In this document: one piece after another, positions 17,060 through 27,018 of the stretch | How positions within the stretch are numbered: position 1 is the stretch's first letter | How the letters are laid out: every line of letters starts with the position of its first letter | Assembly (NCBI GenBank): GCA_021769525.1 | Contig: JAETSQ010000004.1 | Span: 42,873 to 106,872 of the forward strand | DNA: 64,000 nt | Source: Oscillospiraceae bacterium | GTDB lineage: Bacteria > Bacillota > Clostridia > Oscillospirales > Ruminococcaceae | Reading direction: 5' to 3' | Notes under the pieces: generated by a model | What the model was told of the DNA's origin: nothing | Seen by the model: the letters and a program-made list of their open reading frames with translations, nothing else | Database searches by the model: none | Made by a program: the position numbers and the translations under genes

Positions 17060-19309
17060 CTACAGGGTCAACTGCTCCCCCAGGTCCACGCCGGTCTTTA
17101 CCAGAGCTCCGGCGGCAGGGAGGGCCTTGGTGCGCAGGCGGTGGGGATTTTCCACCTGTCCTTCTTCGTAAGGGCGCACCCACAGCAGCCGGGCGGTGCT
17201 CTTCATGGTCAGGGCCTGGATGCCCTGGGTATCGCGGGCGGCCTTGGGGGCCACCATGGCGGTGTTCACAATGAGCATCCGGGAGGCGGTGGTGGCGCAG
17301 AGCAGCTCGGTGTCATCGGGAATGGCGGCGATGTACACCAGCGGGGACTTCTGGCTGTAGGCCCCGATGAGCTTTTTGCGGTTGGTCTTGGTGGCGTAGG
17401 AGCTCAGTTCCACCTTGGCGATCTTGCCGTTTTCAAAGGCGAAAAGCATATACCCCGTGTAGTCCATGGTGACGGCCATGTACACCGGCAGCTCTCCGGG
17501 GTCCATCCCCAGCTTAGTGGGGATGTAGTCCCCCAGGACGCTGGCCTTGGTGTCCTCAAATTCGGCGGCCCGGCTCTTGTACACCTGCCCGCGGTTGGTG
17601 AAGAAGAGCAGATGGGCCCCGGTGGTGGTCTCCGCCGTCTGGGTGATCTCGTCCCCCTCCTTCAGCTTCTGCTCCCCGCTCATCCGCAGGGACTGGGGGG
17701 TGATCTTCTTAAAGTACCCCTCCTTGGTAAAGAAGAGGTGGACGGGATAGGTGGGGACATCCTCCGGCTCCTCCCCGGTGTCATCGGGGAGGTCGTAGAG
17801 GATCTGGCTGCGGCGGGGCTGCCCGTAGCTCTTTGCCACCTCCCGCAGCTGGCTGATGATGAGGGCGTCCACCTTTTTGGGGCTGTTCAGGGTCTCCTCC
17901 ATGCCGGCGATCTCCTCCCGGAGGGCCTCGATCTCCTTGGTGCGGTTCAGGATGTACTCCCGGTTCAGGTGGCGCAGCTTTATCTCCGCCACATACTCCG
18001 CCTGCACCTGGCTGATGCCGAAGCCGATCATCAGGTTGGGGACCACCTCTTTTTCCTCCTGGGTCTCCCGGACGATGGCCACCGCCTTATCGATGTCCAG
18101 GAGGATCTTCTGGAGGCCCTTGAGGAGGTGCAGCTTCTCCTTTTTCTTCTGGAGGTCGTAAAAAATGCCCCGGCGGACGCACTCCCGGCGGAAGGCGGTC
18201 CACTCCTCCAGCAGGCCGTCTACCCCCAGCACGCGGGGGGCGCCGCCGATGAGGACATTGAAGTTGCAGGAAAAACTGTCCTCCAGGGGGGTCATCCGGA
18301 AGAGCTTCTGCATCAGCTTATCCGGGTCCACCCCCCGCTTGAGGTCGATGGTGAGCTTTAATCCGGAAAGGTCGGTCTCGTCCCGGATGTCCGATATTTC
18401 CCGGATCTTCCCCGCCTTCACCAGCTCCACCGTCTTGTCCATAATGGCCTCCACCGTGGTGGTGGGGGGTATTTCCGTAATATCCACACAGTGGCTCTGC
18501 TTATCGTAGGCGTAGCGGCTCCTGACCCGCACCGAGCCCCGGCCGGTGGCGTAGATCTTCTCCAGCTCGGCCCGGTCGTAGAGGACAAAGCCGCCGCCGG
18601 GGAAGTCCGGGGCCTTGAGGGTCTCGGCGATGGGGGCCTCCGGGTCCCGGAGCCGGGCGATGGCGGTCTCGCACACCTCACTGAGATTAAAAGAGCAGAT
18701 GTTGCTGGCCATCCCCACCGCGATGCCGGTATTGGCATTGGTGAGGATGGAGGGGAAGGTGACGGGGAGCAGCACCGGCTCCTTCATCTGGCCGTTGTAG
18801 TTGTCCACAAAGTCCACGGTGTCCTTATCGATCTCCCCGAAGAGCTCCCGGCAGATCTTTTCCAGCTTGGCCTCGGTGTACCGGGAGGCGGCGGCGGACA
18901 TATCCCGGCTGTAGGCCTTGCCGAAGTTCCCCTTGCTCTCCACATAGGGCACCAGCAGCGCCCCGTTGCCCCTGGTGAGGCGGACCATGGTCTCGTAGAT
19001 GGCCTGGTCGCCGTGGGGGTTCAGGGACATGGTCTGGCCCACGATGTCGGCGGATTTGCGCTTATCGCCGCCCAGCAGGCCCATTTTGTACATGGTATAT
19101 AAGATTTTCCGGTGGGACGGCTTAAAGCCGTCGATCTCCGGGATGGCCCGCGAGACGATGACGCTCATGGCGTAGGGCATGTAGTTTTCCCGCAGGGTGC
19201 TGACGATGGGCTGCTGGATCACCACCCCGCCGTTCTCGATATGTCCGTGGGCCCCGCCCCGGCGGGGAGTGGGGGTCTCTTTTTTCTTCCGTGGCATTGC
19301 TTTACTCAC
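17060..19309 (-). CDS. parC: Type II topoisomerase subunit A (ParC/GyrA-like)
   Basis: MPYAMSVIVSRAIPEIDGFKPSHRKILYTMYKMGLLGGDKRKSADIVGQTMSLNPHGDQAIYETMVRL; active-site Tyr in AASRYTEAKLEKI. Confidence 0.9.
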   Translation of the reverse strand: MSKAMPRKKKETPTPRRGGAHGHIENGGVVIQQPIVSTLRENYMPYAMSVIVSRAIPEIDGFKPSHRKILYTMYKMGLLGGDKRKSADIVGQTMSLNPHGDQAIYETMVRLTRGNGALLVPYVESKGNFGKAYSRDMSAAASRYTEAKLEKICRELFGEIDKDTVDFVDNYNGQMKEPVLLPVTFPSILTNANTGIAVGMASNICSFNLSEVCETAIARLRDPEAPIAETLKAPDFPGGGFVLYDRAELEKIYATGRGSVRVRSRYAYDKQSHCVDITEIPPTTTVEAIMDKTVELVKAGKIREISDIRDETDLSGLKLTIDLKRGVDPDKLMQKLFRMTPLEDSFSCNFNVLIGGAPRVLGVDGLLEEWTAFRRECVRRGIFYDLQKKKEKLHLLKGLQKILLDIDKAVAIVRETQEEKEVVPNLMIGFGISQVQAEYVAEIKLRHLNREYILNRTKEIEALREEIAGMEETLNSPKKVDALIISQLREVAKSYGQPRRSQILYDLPDDTGEEPEDVPTYPVHLFFTKEGYFKKITPQSLRMSGEQKLKEGDEITQTAETTTGAHLLFFTNRGQVYKSRAAEFEDTKASVLGDYIPTKLGMDPGELPVYMAVTMDYTGYMLFAFENGKIAKVELSSYATKTNRKKLIGAYSQKSPLVYIAAIPDDTELLCATTASRMLIVNTAMVAPKAARDTQGIQALTMKSTARLLWVRPYEEGQVENPHRLRTKALPAAGALVKTGVDLGEQLTL

Positions 19310-19499
19310 TCTCGTTTCCTGTCATATCGGCCATATATGCCTCATTCTCCGGCCGGCTGAGGTCCAGTACCAAATACCGTGGGAGGTCATTTTTGATAAT
19401 CAGGGTGGTGCCAAACCGGTCTGCCAGATGCAGCACCTGAGAAAAATCCCGTTCCGCCCATTCAATGGGAACCATGCTCCCGGTATCGATCTTCATCAA
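19302..19499 (-). CDS. Phd/YefM-like (prevent-host-death type) antitoxin-like protein
   Basis: MVPIEWAERDFSQVLHLADRFGTTLIIKNDLPRYLVLDLSRPE resembles the Phd/YefM fold core. Confidence 0.55.
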   Translation of the reverse strand: MMKIDTGSMVPIEWAERDFSQVLHLADRFGTTLIIKNDLPRYLVLDLSRPENEAYMADMTGNESE

Positions 19500-19707
19500 G
19501 AAGCCGCTCCTTTCTCATCTGCTCCAGCACATCATCATCTGCCCCGAAGGAGTCGACAACCAGCCCTTTCTCCGGGAAAAGCGTCAAAAAGTGCCGGAAC
19601 GCTTTCATTTTATCTGCCTTTCTCTCGGAAGTTTTCTCCTCGGCTTCATTGTGCCACAGCGGTTCTGCATTGTCAACAGGAGCCATCTGCTTCATCCCTC
19701 GCCGCAT
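19462..19707 (-). CDS. Small hypothetical protein, possible partner of the Phd-like protein
   Basis: Overlaps the next gene; internal start MKAFRHFLTLFPEKGLVVDSFGADDDVLEQMRKERLLDEDRYREHGSH is also plausible (would start at 19608). Confidence 0.45.
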   Translation of the reverse strand: MRRGMKQMAPVDNAEPLWHNEAEEKTSERKADKMKAFRHFLTLFPEKGLVVDSFGADDDVLEQMRKERLLDEDRYREHGSH

Positions 19708-19708
19708 C

Positions 19709-20986
19709 CTACTTCACCCACAGCTTTGCCTCCTGGAGCGCCAGGTACAGCGCCCGGCTGGCCGCCAGCTCCCGGATATACTCCCGGCCGCCGCTTTCCG
19801 TGGCCCGGATGTGCATCTCCTGTACCGAGGTCCTTTTTTCGCTCTCCAGCCCGATGTACACCAGCCCCACCGGCTTGCCCTCGCTGGGCTCCGGCCCGGC
19901 GTTGCCGGTGACCGACACGGCGATGTCCGCCCCGGACTTCACCCTGGCCCGGTGGGCCATAGCCATGGCGGTCTGGACGCTTACCGCCCCGTATTTGTCC
20001 AGGGTCTTTTGGGAGACCCCCAGCATCCCGTGCTTGGTCCGGCAGGAGTAGGTGACGGCCCCCCATTCAAAGGCCGAGGACGCTCCGGGAACGCTGGTGA
20101 TGCGCTGGGCCACCAGCCCGCCGGTGCAGCTTTCCGCCGTGGCAACGGTGAGCCCCTTAGCCAGCAGGGTGTGGACCAGGGCGGTCTGGAGATTTCCCAC
20201 GTTGACGCCATAGAGCCACTCCCCGGCCTCCCGGCGGATCTCCTCCACCACCGGGTCCAGGATGGGGGCGGGGTCCTCCCCCTCCTCCACGCGGGCCGTC
20301 ACCCGCAGCATCACCTCGCCGGGTTTGCAGTAGGGGGCCACGGTAGGATTTTTGCTTTCCCGCATCAGCCGGTCCAGCTTCTGGGCCAGGTCGGATTCCC
20401 CGATGCCGTAGAAGTAGAGGCTGCGGCTCACCAGGCGGCTCCCGCTCTCCCCCCGTAGGTAAGGCAGCACCTGCTCCCGGAACATGGGCTCGCACTCCCT
20501 GGGGGGGCCGGGGAGCAGGATGGCGGTCTTCCTCTCCCACCGCCCGGTCCCGGTGACGGCGCAGCCGGGGGCGGTGCCGTTGTGGTTCTGGAAGACGGTG
20601 GCTCCCTCCGGCATCATGGCCTGTTTTTGGTTATTGGGGCAGGGGGTGCGGCCCAGGCGGCGGAAGTACTCCTCCACCCATCGGACCGACTCCTCATGGG
20701 GAACGAGCTTCCGCCCCAGGGTCTCGGCGACAGTCTCCTTGGTGAGGTCATCGTAGGTGGGGCCCAGCCCCCCGGTGGTGATGACCACGTCCGCCCGCGA
20801 AAGGGCCAGCTCCAGCGCCTCCCGGAGGCGTTGGGGATTATCCCCCACCACCCCCTGGTGGTAGAGGTTCAGCCCCGCCTCCGCCAGCCCCTGGGCGATG
20901 GCGGTGGCGTTGGTGTTGACGGTGTTCCCCATCAGCAGCTCGGTGCCGACACAGAGGATCTCGGCGGTTTTGGGTTCCCGGTTCAC
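19709..20986 (-). CDS. cinA: Competence/damage-inducible protein A (CinA), MoaB-like plus nicotinamide-nucleotide amidase
   Basis: TAEILCVGTELLMGNTVNTNATAIAQGLAEAG...TTGGLGPTYDDLTKE...VATAESCTGGLVAQRITSVPGASSAFEWGAVTYS. Start GTG inferred. Confidence 0.93.
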   Translation of the reverse strand: MNREPKTAEILCVGTELLMGNTVNTNATAIAQGLAEAGLNLYHQGVVGDNPQRLREALELALSRADVVITTGGLGPTYDDLTKETVAETLGRKLVPHEESVRWVEEYFRRLGRTPCPNNQKQAMMPEGATVFQNHNGTAPGCAVTGTGRWERKTAILLPGPPRECEPMFREQVLPYLRGESGSRLVSRSLYFYGIGESDLAQKLDRLMRESKNPTVAPYCKPGEVMLRVTARVEEGEDPAPILDPVVEEIRREAGEWLYGVNVGNLQTALVHTLLAKGLTVATAESCTGGLVAQRITSVPGASSAFEWGAVTYSCRTKHGMLGVSQKTLDKYGAVSVQTAMAMAHRARVKSGADIAVSVTGNAGPEPSEGKPVGLVYIGLESEKRTSVQEMHIRATESGGREYIRELAASRALYLALQEAKLWVK

Positions 20987-21032
20987 GGCAAAGCCTTCTT
21001 TCTGGTTTTGTATCATAGCGGGAGCGGACAGG

Positions 21033-21656
21033 TCACAGCCGCTCATAGAATGCCCGGATGGCAGCCGCCAATTCCTGGGGAGCCTCCAGGTTCACCTCGT
21101 GCCCGGCGCCCGCGACCTCCCGCATGGTCCCGTGGGGAATGAGCTCCGCCAGCTCCCCGGCAGCTTTGGCATTGGCGGTGTCTTTCTCCCCCCAGAGGAT
21201 GAGGGTGGGACAGGTGACACGGTCCAGTTTGCCCCGGAAGTCCAGGGACATCATGGAGGCGGTGAGACGGATGAGCTCCTTCTTCCCCATCCCGGCCCCG
21301 GCAAAGGCCCTCTCCGGCATCAGGCGGAAAGCGAGATTTTGCAGCCGCAGCAACGTCCGGGGCATCTTGTACTGGGGGGCGATGAGCGCCAGTCCGGCCA
21401 CCTTCTCCGGGCAGCGGATGGCGTAGTCCAGGGCCAGCACCGCCCCCAGGGACAGGCCGCAGAGGAGCACCGGCTCCACAAAACCGCCGGCGTAGTCCTC
21501 CAGGGCGGAATAAAGCGCCGGGTAAACCACTTCCCTGTCCCCGCACAGGCCGAAGAGATCGGGGCAGGCGGTGTCTGCATCCAGGCCTAGTGCCTCCAGG
21601 ACCTTATCCCAGCTTTCGGGGCCCTGGCCCAGGCCGTGGAGGAAGATCAATTTCAT
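21033..21656 (-). CDS. Alpha/beta fold hydrolase
   Basis: MKLIFLHGLGQGPESWDKV...LCGLSLGAVLALDYAIRCPEKV (GLSLG nucleophile elbow)...GAGHEVNLEAP. Confidence 0.88.
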   Translation of the reverse strand: MKLIFLHGLGQGPESWDKVLEALGLDADTACPDLFGLCGDREVVYPALYSALEDYAGGFVEPVLLCGLSLGAVLALDYAIRCPEKVAGLALIAPQYKMPRTLLRLQNLAFRLMPERAFAGAGMGKKELIRLTASMMSLDFRGKLDRVTCPTLILWGEKDTANAKAAGELAELIPHGTMREVAGAGHEVNLEAPQELAAAIRAFYERL

Positions 21657-21696
21657 CGTCGGCTCCCCTTTTCGCCTAAATTAAGGAAAGATTGTT

Positions 21697-22395
21697 CTAT
21701 GATTCAACAACTTCCACTCCGTCAATTACTTCATAATCTTCATCTTCATCGGATGATGTGCTGAAATCGCCTTCTATAAACATTTTATAGGCTCTTTTTG
21801 CTATTATTTTCGTTTCAGTAAAATCAAATCCGCCGCTAATAAGACCACCGATAATCGGTACGGCCTTTCCAATATTGATAAGGCCCTTTGTACCAAACTT
21901 CGTCAAAAAGCGAAATCCCACCCTTTGATTGATTTTGACTAAAATCGTCCCAGGAATCTTTTTAACCATCGCTGTAGTGAATTTCGTTCCAAATTGAACC
22001 CCCATTTGTTTGACCAACTGATTGAGAGAAACTCCCGCTAAACAAGCATATATCAACGTTTGCACCTGGTCGCTGTTGACGTCATATCCTCCCATATAAG
22101 CTAAACAAGAAATCATTCTCATCTGAACATATACTACACTGCCTATATTTGCAGGAATTGCAACAGGTAATGTAACCAGTCCCCCTAGACCTGTAAGAAA
22201 TCCGGAGGTTGTGCATTTAGCAATTTGATAATTAATAAAACTCTTTGCCGCAGAATTTATATCTTTATTCTTCTCTAAGTAATCGCTGGCTAACAATTCA
22301 ACCGGAGGGCTTACTTTCGGGATTCCCTGGATTGATTGGTCATACAGCTTGTCCAGTAGTTGCATAACATTTTCTTGGGTAAGCGGATTTTCCAT
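21697..22395 (-). CDS. EcsC family protein
   Basis: INYQIAKCTTSGFLTGLGGLVTLPVAIPANIGSVVYVQMRMISCLAYMGGYD...GKAVPIIGGLISGGFDFTETKIIAKRA. Confidence 0.8.
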   Translation of the reverse strand: MENPLTQENVMQLLDKLYDQSIQGIPKVSPPVELLASDYLEKNKDINSAAKSFINYQIAKCTTSGFLTGLGGLVTLPVAIPANIGSVVYVQMRMISCLAYMGGYDVNSDQVQTLIYACLAGVSLNQLVKQMGVQFGTKFTTAMVKKIPGTILVKINQRVGFRFLTKFGTKGLINIGKAVPIIGGLISGGFDFTETKIIAKRAYKMFIEGDFSTSSDEDEDYEVIDGVEVVES

Positions 22396-22436
22396 TCCTT
22401 TTCCCTCCTACAGGTGATTTTCCACAAAATGCTCCT

Positions 22437-24419
22437 TCAGGAGATGTCTGCCATCTCCAGGTACTGGCTGCCGAACTCCGCGATGTACTCCTTGCGCCCG
22501 CTGAGGTTATCCCCCAGCAGCAGGTCGAACATCCGGGCGGTCTCCTCCACGTCGTTGGGCATCACCTTGATGAGGCGGCGGGTCTCCGGGTTCATGGTGG
22601 TGAGCCACATCATGTCCGGCTCGTTCTCACCCAGGCCCTTGGACCGCTGGAGGCTGTACTTCTGCCCCTCCAGCTCCTTGCAGATCTTTACCTTCTCCGC
22701 ATCGGAGTAGGCAAAGTAGGTATCGTCTCTGGTGGTGATCTCGTAGAGGGGGGATTCGGCGATGTAGACATACCCCTCCCGGATGAGGGTGGGGGTGAGG
22801 CGGTAGAGCATGGTGAGGATGAGGGTCCGGATCTGGAAGCCGTCCACATCGGCATCGGTGCAGATAACGATCTTGTTCCACCGCAGGCCAGCAATGTCAA
22901 AGGTATTCAGGTCCTTGTTGGCGCGGCTCTCCACCTCCACCCCGCAGCCTAATACCTTCATCAGGTCCACGATGACATCGCTTTTGAAGATGCGGTTGTA
23001 GTCCGCCTTGAGGCAGTTTAATATCTTTCCCCGTACCGGCATGATGGCCTGGAACTCGCTGTCCCGCCCCAGCTTTACCGAGCCCAGGGCCGAATCGCCC
23101 TCCACGATGTACAGCTCCCGGCGGCCGGTGTCCCGGCTGCGGCAGTCCACGAACTTCTGCACCCGGTTGGACATATCCAGGGTGCCCGCCAGCTTCTTTT
23201 TCAGATTCAGGCGGGTCTTTTCGGCGTTTTCCCGGCTGCGCTTATTGATGAGCACCTGCTCCGCGATACGGGCGGCGTCATCCGGGTTCTCGATGAAATA
23301 GACCTCCAGCTGGTGCTTGAGAAACTCGGTCATGCACTCCTGGATGAACTTATTGGTGATGGATTTTTTGGTCTGGTTCTCGTAGCTGGTCTGGGTGGAA
23401 AAGCTGGAGGACACCAGCACCAGACAGTCCTCCACGTCCTGGTAGCTGATCTTGCCCTCGTTTTTGAGGTACTTGCCGGCGGCCTTGAGCCAGGCATCGA
23501 TCTGATAGACCAGGGCGGCCTTCACCGCCTTTTCCGGGCTGCCGCCGTGCTCCAGGTGGCTGGAGTTGTGGTAATACTCAGTGAGACAGAGCTTGTTGGA
23601 GAAGCAGAGGGCCACCCCCAGCTTCACCTTGTAGTCCGGCTTGTCCTCCCGGTCCCGGCCGGTGCGCTCCGCCGTCCAGTACTGCACCGGGGTGAGGGCG
23701 GCATCCCCCGCCAGCTCCTCCACATAGTCCCGGATGCCGTTCTCGTAGTAATAAGCGGTCTCCGCAAAGCCTTTCCCCTCCTGGACCCGCAGCAGGAACC
23801 GGATGCCGGGGTTCACCACCGCCTGGCGTTTCAGCACGTCCTCAAAGTAGGACACCGGGATGTCGATGTCGGTGAACACCTCCAGGTCCGGCTTCCAGCG
23901 GATGCGGGTGCCGGTCTTTTTGCCGGAGGCGGGGGCCTTTTGCAGCCCGCCGATGTTCTCCCCCTTTTCAAAGTGGAGGTCGTACTGGAAGCCGTCCCGG
24001 AGGATCTGGACATCCATGTATTCGGAGGCGTACTGGGTGGCGCAGGAGCCCAGGCCGTTGAGACCCAGGGCGTAGGCGTAGTCCCCCTCGGCGTCGTACT
24101 TGCCTCCGGCGTAAAGCTCGCAGAAGACCAGCTCCCAGTTATACCGCTCCTCCTTGGGGTTGTAGTCCACCGGGCAGCCCCGGCCGAAGTCCTGCACCTC
24201 GATGGAGCCGTCGGCGTACTTGGTGAGGATGATCTTGGTGCCGTAGCCGGAGCGGGCCTCGTCGATGGCGTTGGATAAGATCTCGAAGGCGGAGTGCTGG
24301 CAGCCCTCGATGCCGTCCGACCCGAAGATGACCCCCGGCCGCTTGCGGACCCGGTCCGCCCCCTTCAGGGAAGAGATGCTCTCGTTATCGTAGTTTCTGT
24401 TTTTGGCTTTTGCCGCCAT
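22437..24419 (-). CDS. parE: Type II topoisomerase subunit B (ParE/GyrB-like)
   Basis: RVRKRPGVIFGSDGIEGCQHSAFEILSNAIDEA; TOPRIM EGDSALGSVKLGRDSEFQAIMPVRGKILNCLKAD, DADVDGFQIRTLILTMLYR. Confidence 0.92.
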   Translation of the reverse strand: MAAKAKNRNYDNESISSLKGADRVRKRPGVIFGSDGIEGCQHSAFEILSNAIDEARSGYGTKIILTKYADGSIEVQDFGRGCPVDYNPKEERYNWELVFCELYAGGKYDAEGDYAYALGLNGLGSCATQYASEYMDVQILRDGFQYDLHFEKGENIGGLQKAPASGKKTGTRIRWKPDLEVFTDIDIPVSYFEDVLKRQAVVNPGIRFLLRVQEGKGFAETAYYYENGIRDYVEELAGDAALTPVQYWTAERTGRDREDKPDYKVKLGVALCFSNKLCLTEYYHNSSHLEHGGSPEKAVKAALVYQIDAWLKAAGKYLKNEGKISYQDVEDCLVLVSSSFSTQTSYENQTKKSITNKFIQECMTEFLKHQLEVYFIENPDDAARIAEQVLINKRSRENAEKTRLNLKKKLAGTLDMSNRVQKFVDCRSRDTGRRELYIVEGDSALGSVKLGRDSEFQAIMPVRGKILNCLKADYNRIFKSDVIVDLMKVLGCGVEVESRANKDLNTFDIAGLRWNKIVICTDADVDGFQIRTLILTMLYRLTPTLIREGYVYIAESPLYEITTRDDTYFAYSDAEKVKICKELEGQKYSLQRSKGLGENEPDMMWLTTMNPETRRLIKVMPNDVEETARMFDLLLGDNLSGRKEYIAEFGSQYLEMADIS

Positions 24420-24524
24420 GTCGTCCCTCCGTGACCTCCCGCCCCCTGTGAGGGACAGGCATATTTTGCTAGGGTATAGTTTATCATGCCGTTTTTGCTT
24501 GTCAAGGGGAAAAGCCGCCGGGGA

Positions 24525-24986
24525 CTACCCCTTGCCGCCTTTGGCCGCCCGTCCCGCCAGCAGCAGGCGGGTGACGGAGGAGACCAGCAGGATACCCACC
24601 GCCACCGCTCCGGCGACGCCGAAGGTGTGGATGCCGGTGGTGAGGAAAAGCTCCGTATTCCCGCTGAGGCAGTATTCCATGGTGTAGTAGATGCCCCCGC
24701 CGGGGACGAAGGGGAGGATGCCCACCACCAAAAAGCCGGTGGCCGGGGCCTTCATCAGCCGGGCCATCACCTCGGCGTAGGCCGCCACCGCCACCGCCCC
24801 GGCGAAGTACTGGACGATGTCGCTGCCGGTGAAGGCGCAGAGCAGACAGGCCGCCCACCCCACGCCGCCCCCCAGGGAAGCTGCCACCATCAGGCGGCCG
24901 TGGTGGTTGAGCACCAGGCAGAAGGCCATGCAGGCCATCACCGCATAAAAGCAGGGCAGAAGAAACTCGGTGAAAAATCCCGTCAT
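24525..24986 (-). CDS. Threonine/serine exporter, ThrE_2-like subunit
   Basis: Four to five TM segments; VVGILPFVPGGGIYYTMEYCLSGN; adjacent to the DUF1212 subunit. Confidence 0.85.
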   Translation of the reverse strand: MTGFFTEFLLPCFYAVMACMAFCLVLNHHGRLMVAASLGGGVGWAACLLCAFTGSDIVQYFAGAVAVAAYAEVMARLMKAPATGFLVVGILPFVPGGGIYYTMEYCLSGNTELFLTTGIHTFGVAGAVAVGILLVSSVTRLLLAGRAAKGGKG

Positions 24987-25768
24987 GCGGCACCTCCCAG
25001 AAGAGAGAGGGCGATGCCGGCCCCCAGGGCCAGGGCGGTGGCGGTCAGCAGGGACTCGGTGAGCTTGGTGATGCCGGCGAAGAGGTCCCCCTCCAGCACA
25101 TCCCGCATAAAGTTGGTGATAGCCACCCCCGGCACCAGTCCCATAAAGGCCCCGATGATGATCTTATCCAGGTTCTGCCCCACCCCCAGGCGCACCCCGG
25201 CGATGGCCGTCAGGGCGGCCAGGAAGCTGCAAGCCCCGTTGACGAAGAAGCTGTTGGCCCGGTGCCGGTCCATGGGGTATTTGGCGAAGAAGATCACCGC
25301 CCCCGCCGCCAGGGAGCAGAGGGCATCGGCGGCGGTCCCCCCAAAGAGCAGGGTGAAGAAGGCCGCGATGAAGGCAAAGCCCGCCAGCTGGAGGGCGGGG
25401 GGATACCCTTTGGCCTCCGCCAGCCGGGCGAGACTGCCGTCCACCTCCGGGAAGGGGGGCGTCCCCTGGCAGACCGCGCGGCAGAGGCCGTTGAGCTGGT
25501 CCACCTGCCACAGGTCGGTGCCCCGGCGGTAGAGCCGCCGCACCCGCGTGTGGGAGTGCCCCTCCGGGTCGCAGAGGGAGACGATGAGGAGGCTGGGGAT
25601 GGCGAAGATCTCGCAGCTGTCCGCGCCGTAGGCCCGGCAGAGCCGCTGGAGGGAGTCCTCCACCCGGTAGGCCTCCGCCCCGCTCTCCAGCATCCGCAGC
25701 CCCATGGTAGAGGCGGTATTGAGAAGCGCATCGTAATCGATCAAGTTGGGTCCCTCCTTGGGAAGCAC
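24983..25768 (-). CDS. Threonine/serine exporter family protein (DUF1212)
   Basis: MLESGAEAYRVEDSLQRLCRAYGADSCEIFAIPSLLIVSL...GLVPGVAITNFMRDVLEGDLFAGITKLTE. Confidence 0.88.
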   Translation of the reverse strand: MLPKEGPNLIDYDALLNTASTMGLRMLESGAEAYRVEDSLQRLCRAYGADSCEIFAIPSLLIVSLCDPEGHSHTRVRRLYRRGTDLWQVDQLNGLCRAVCQGTPPFPEVDGSLARLAEAKGYPPALQLAGFAFIAAFFTLLFGGTAADALCSLAAGAVIFFAKYPMDRHRANSFFVNGACSFLAALTAIAGVRLGVGQNLDKIIIGAFMGLVPGVAITNFMRDVLEGDLFAGITKLTESLLTATALALGAGIALSLLGGAA

Positions 25769-25785
25769 ATTATCATGGGAAAACT

Positions 25786-27018
25786 CTACACCACCTGGAA
25801 GAGGTAAAATTTCAGATAATTGGTCTCCGGCACATTCCAGAGGATGGGATGGTCGGGGGACTGCTGCCGGGCCTCGATCTGGCGCAACTCCACGGCGGCG
25901 TCCCGCGCGGCACAGCGGAGCATCTCCTCGAAAAGTTCCGGCGTGGCGAAGTGGGAGCAGGAGCAGGTGGCCAGATACCCGCCCCTGGGCAGCAGCTTCA
26001 TGGCCCGGTAGTTTAGCTCCTTGTACCCCCGCATGGCGGAGCGCACCGTCTTCCGGGACTTGGTGAAGGCGGGAGGGTCCAGGATGATGTAGTCATAGGG
26101 GGCCTTCCCCGGCCGGCTCTCCAGCTCCGGCAGCAGGTCGAAGATATTGGCGGCCAGGGGGGTGACCACCCCGGAAAGGCCGTTGAGGGCGGCGTTTTCC
26201 CCCACCAGTTCCACCGCCGCCTGGGAGATGTCCACCGCCGTCACCGCCGCCGCCCCCGCTTTGGCGCAGCAGAGGGCAAAGGACCCGGTGTGGGTGAAGC
26301 AGTCCAGCACCCGCCGCCCCCTCGCCAGCCGGGCCGCCGCCTGGCGGTTCAGCTTCTGGTCCAGGAAGAAGCCGGTCTTCTGGCCGTTTTCAAAGTCCAC
26401 CCGGTAGCGGATGCCGTTTTCGGTGATGGTGGTGCAGGTGCTCTCCGGGGTAGGGACACCGGGGAGGGGAAAGAAGCCCTTCCCCTCCGGAAGGCCCTCC
26501 AGCCCCCGGATGGCTGCGTCGTTGCGCTCGTAGATGCCCCGGATGGTCTCCCCCTCCTGGGTGAGGATGCGGTACAGCAGGGGGAAGAGGAGGGACTTCA
26601 TCCCCTCCATCCCCCTGGAGAGAGTCTGGGCCACCAGGATGTCCCCGAAGCGGTCCACCGTCAGGCCGGGGAAGAAGTCTGCCTCCCCAAAGATCAGGCG
26701 GCAGCAGGAGAACTGCTCCCCCATCACCGTCCGGCGGTAATCCACCGCATGGCGCAGCCGCCGCTCCCAGAAGGCCTCGTCAAAGGTGTCATTGGCGTTT
26801 TTGGAGACGATCCGCACCCGGATCTTGCTCTTCTGGCAGACAAAGCCGGTGCCCAGGTACTTCCCGCCCTGGGTCACCACATCCGCCAGTCCCCCGTCCG
26901 GGAGGGGGTCGCTTTGGGGCAGCACCTCGGTGCCGTAGACCCAGGGATGTCCGCTCAGGACGGCCCGCTCCCCCTTGGGGGTGACTACGGCCCTGGGATA
27001 GCTTCGTGTCTGTTTCAT
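25786..27018 (-). CDS. rlmI: Class I SAM-dependent rRNA methyltransferase (RlmI-like)
   Basis: PUA-type N-terminus (GERAVLSGHPWVYGTEV); RVLDCFTHTGSFALCCAKAGAAAVTAVDIS; YDYIILDPPAFTKSR. Start placed at MKQTRSYPRAV (4-nt overlap with upstream gene). Confidence 0.9.
   Translation of the reverse strand: MKQTRSYPRAVVTPKGERAVLSGHPWVYGTEVLPQSDPLPDGGLADVVTQGGKYLGTGFVCQKSKIRVRIVSKNANDTFDEAFWERRLRHAVDYRRTVMGEQFSCCRLIFGEADFFPGLTVDRFGDILVAQTLSRGMEGMKSLLFPLLYRILTQEGETIRGIYERNDAAIRGLEGLPEGKGFFPLPGVPTPESTCTTITENGIRYRVDFENGQKTGFFLDQKLNRQAAARLARGRRVLDCFTHTGSFALCCAKAGAAAVTAVDISQAAVELVGENAALNGLSGVVTPLAANIFDLLPELESRPGKAPYDYIILDPPAFTKSRKTVRSAMRGYKELNYRAMKLLPRGGYLATCSCSHFATPELFEEMLRCAARDAAVELRQIEARQQSPDHPILWNVPETNYLKFYLFQVV

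Noticed and set aside
16540-17274. 244-aa plus-strand ORF starting in the tRNA
   Set aside because: Begins inside tRNA-Thr and runs antisense to the topoisomerase gene end.
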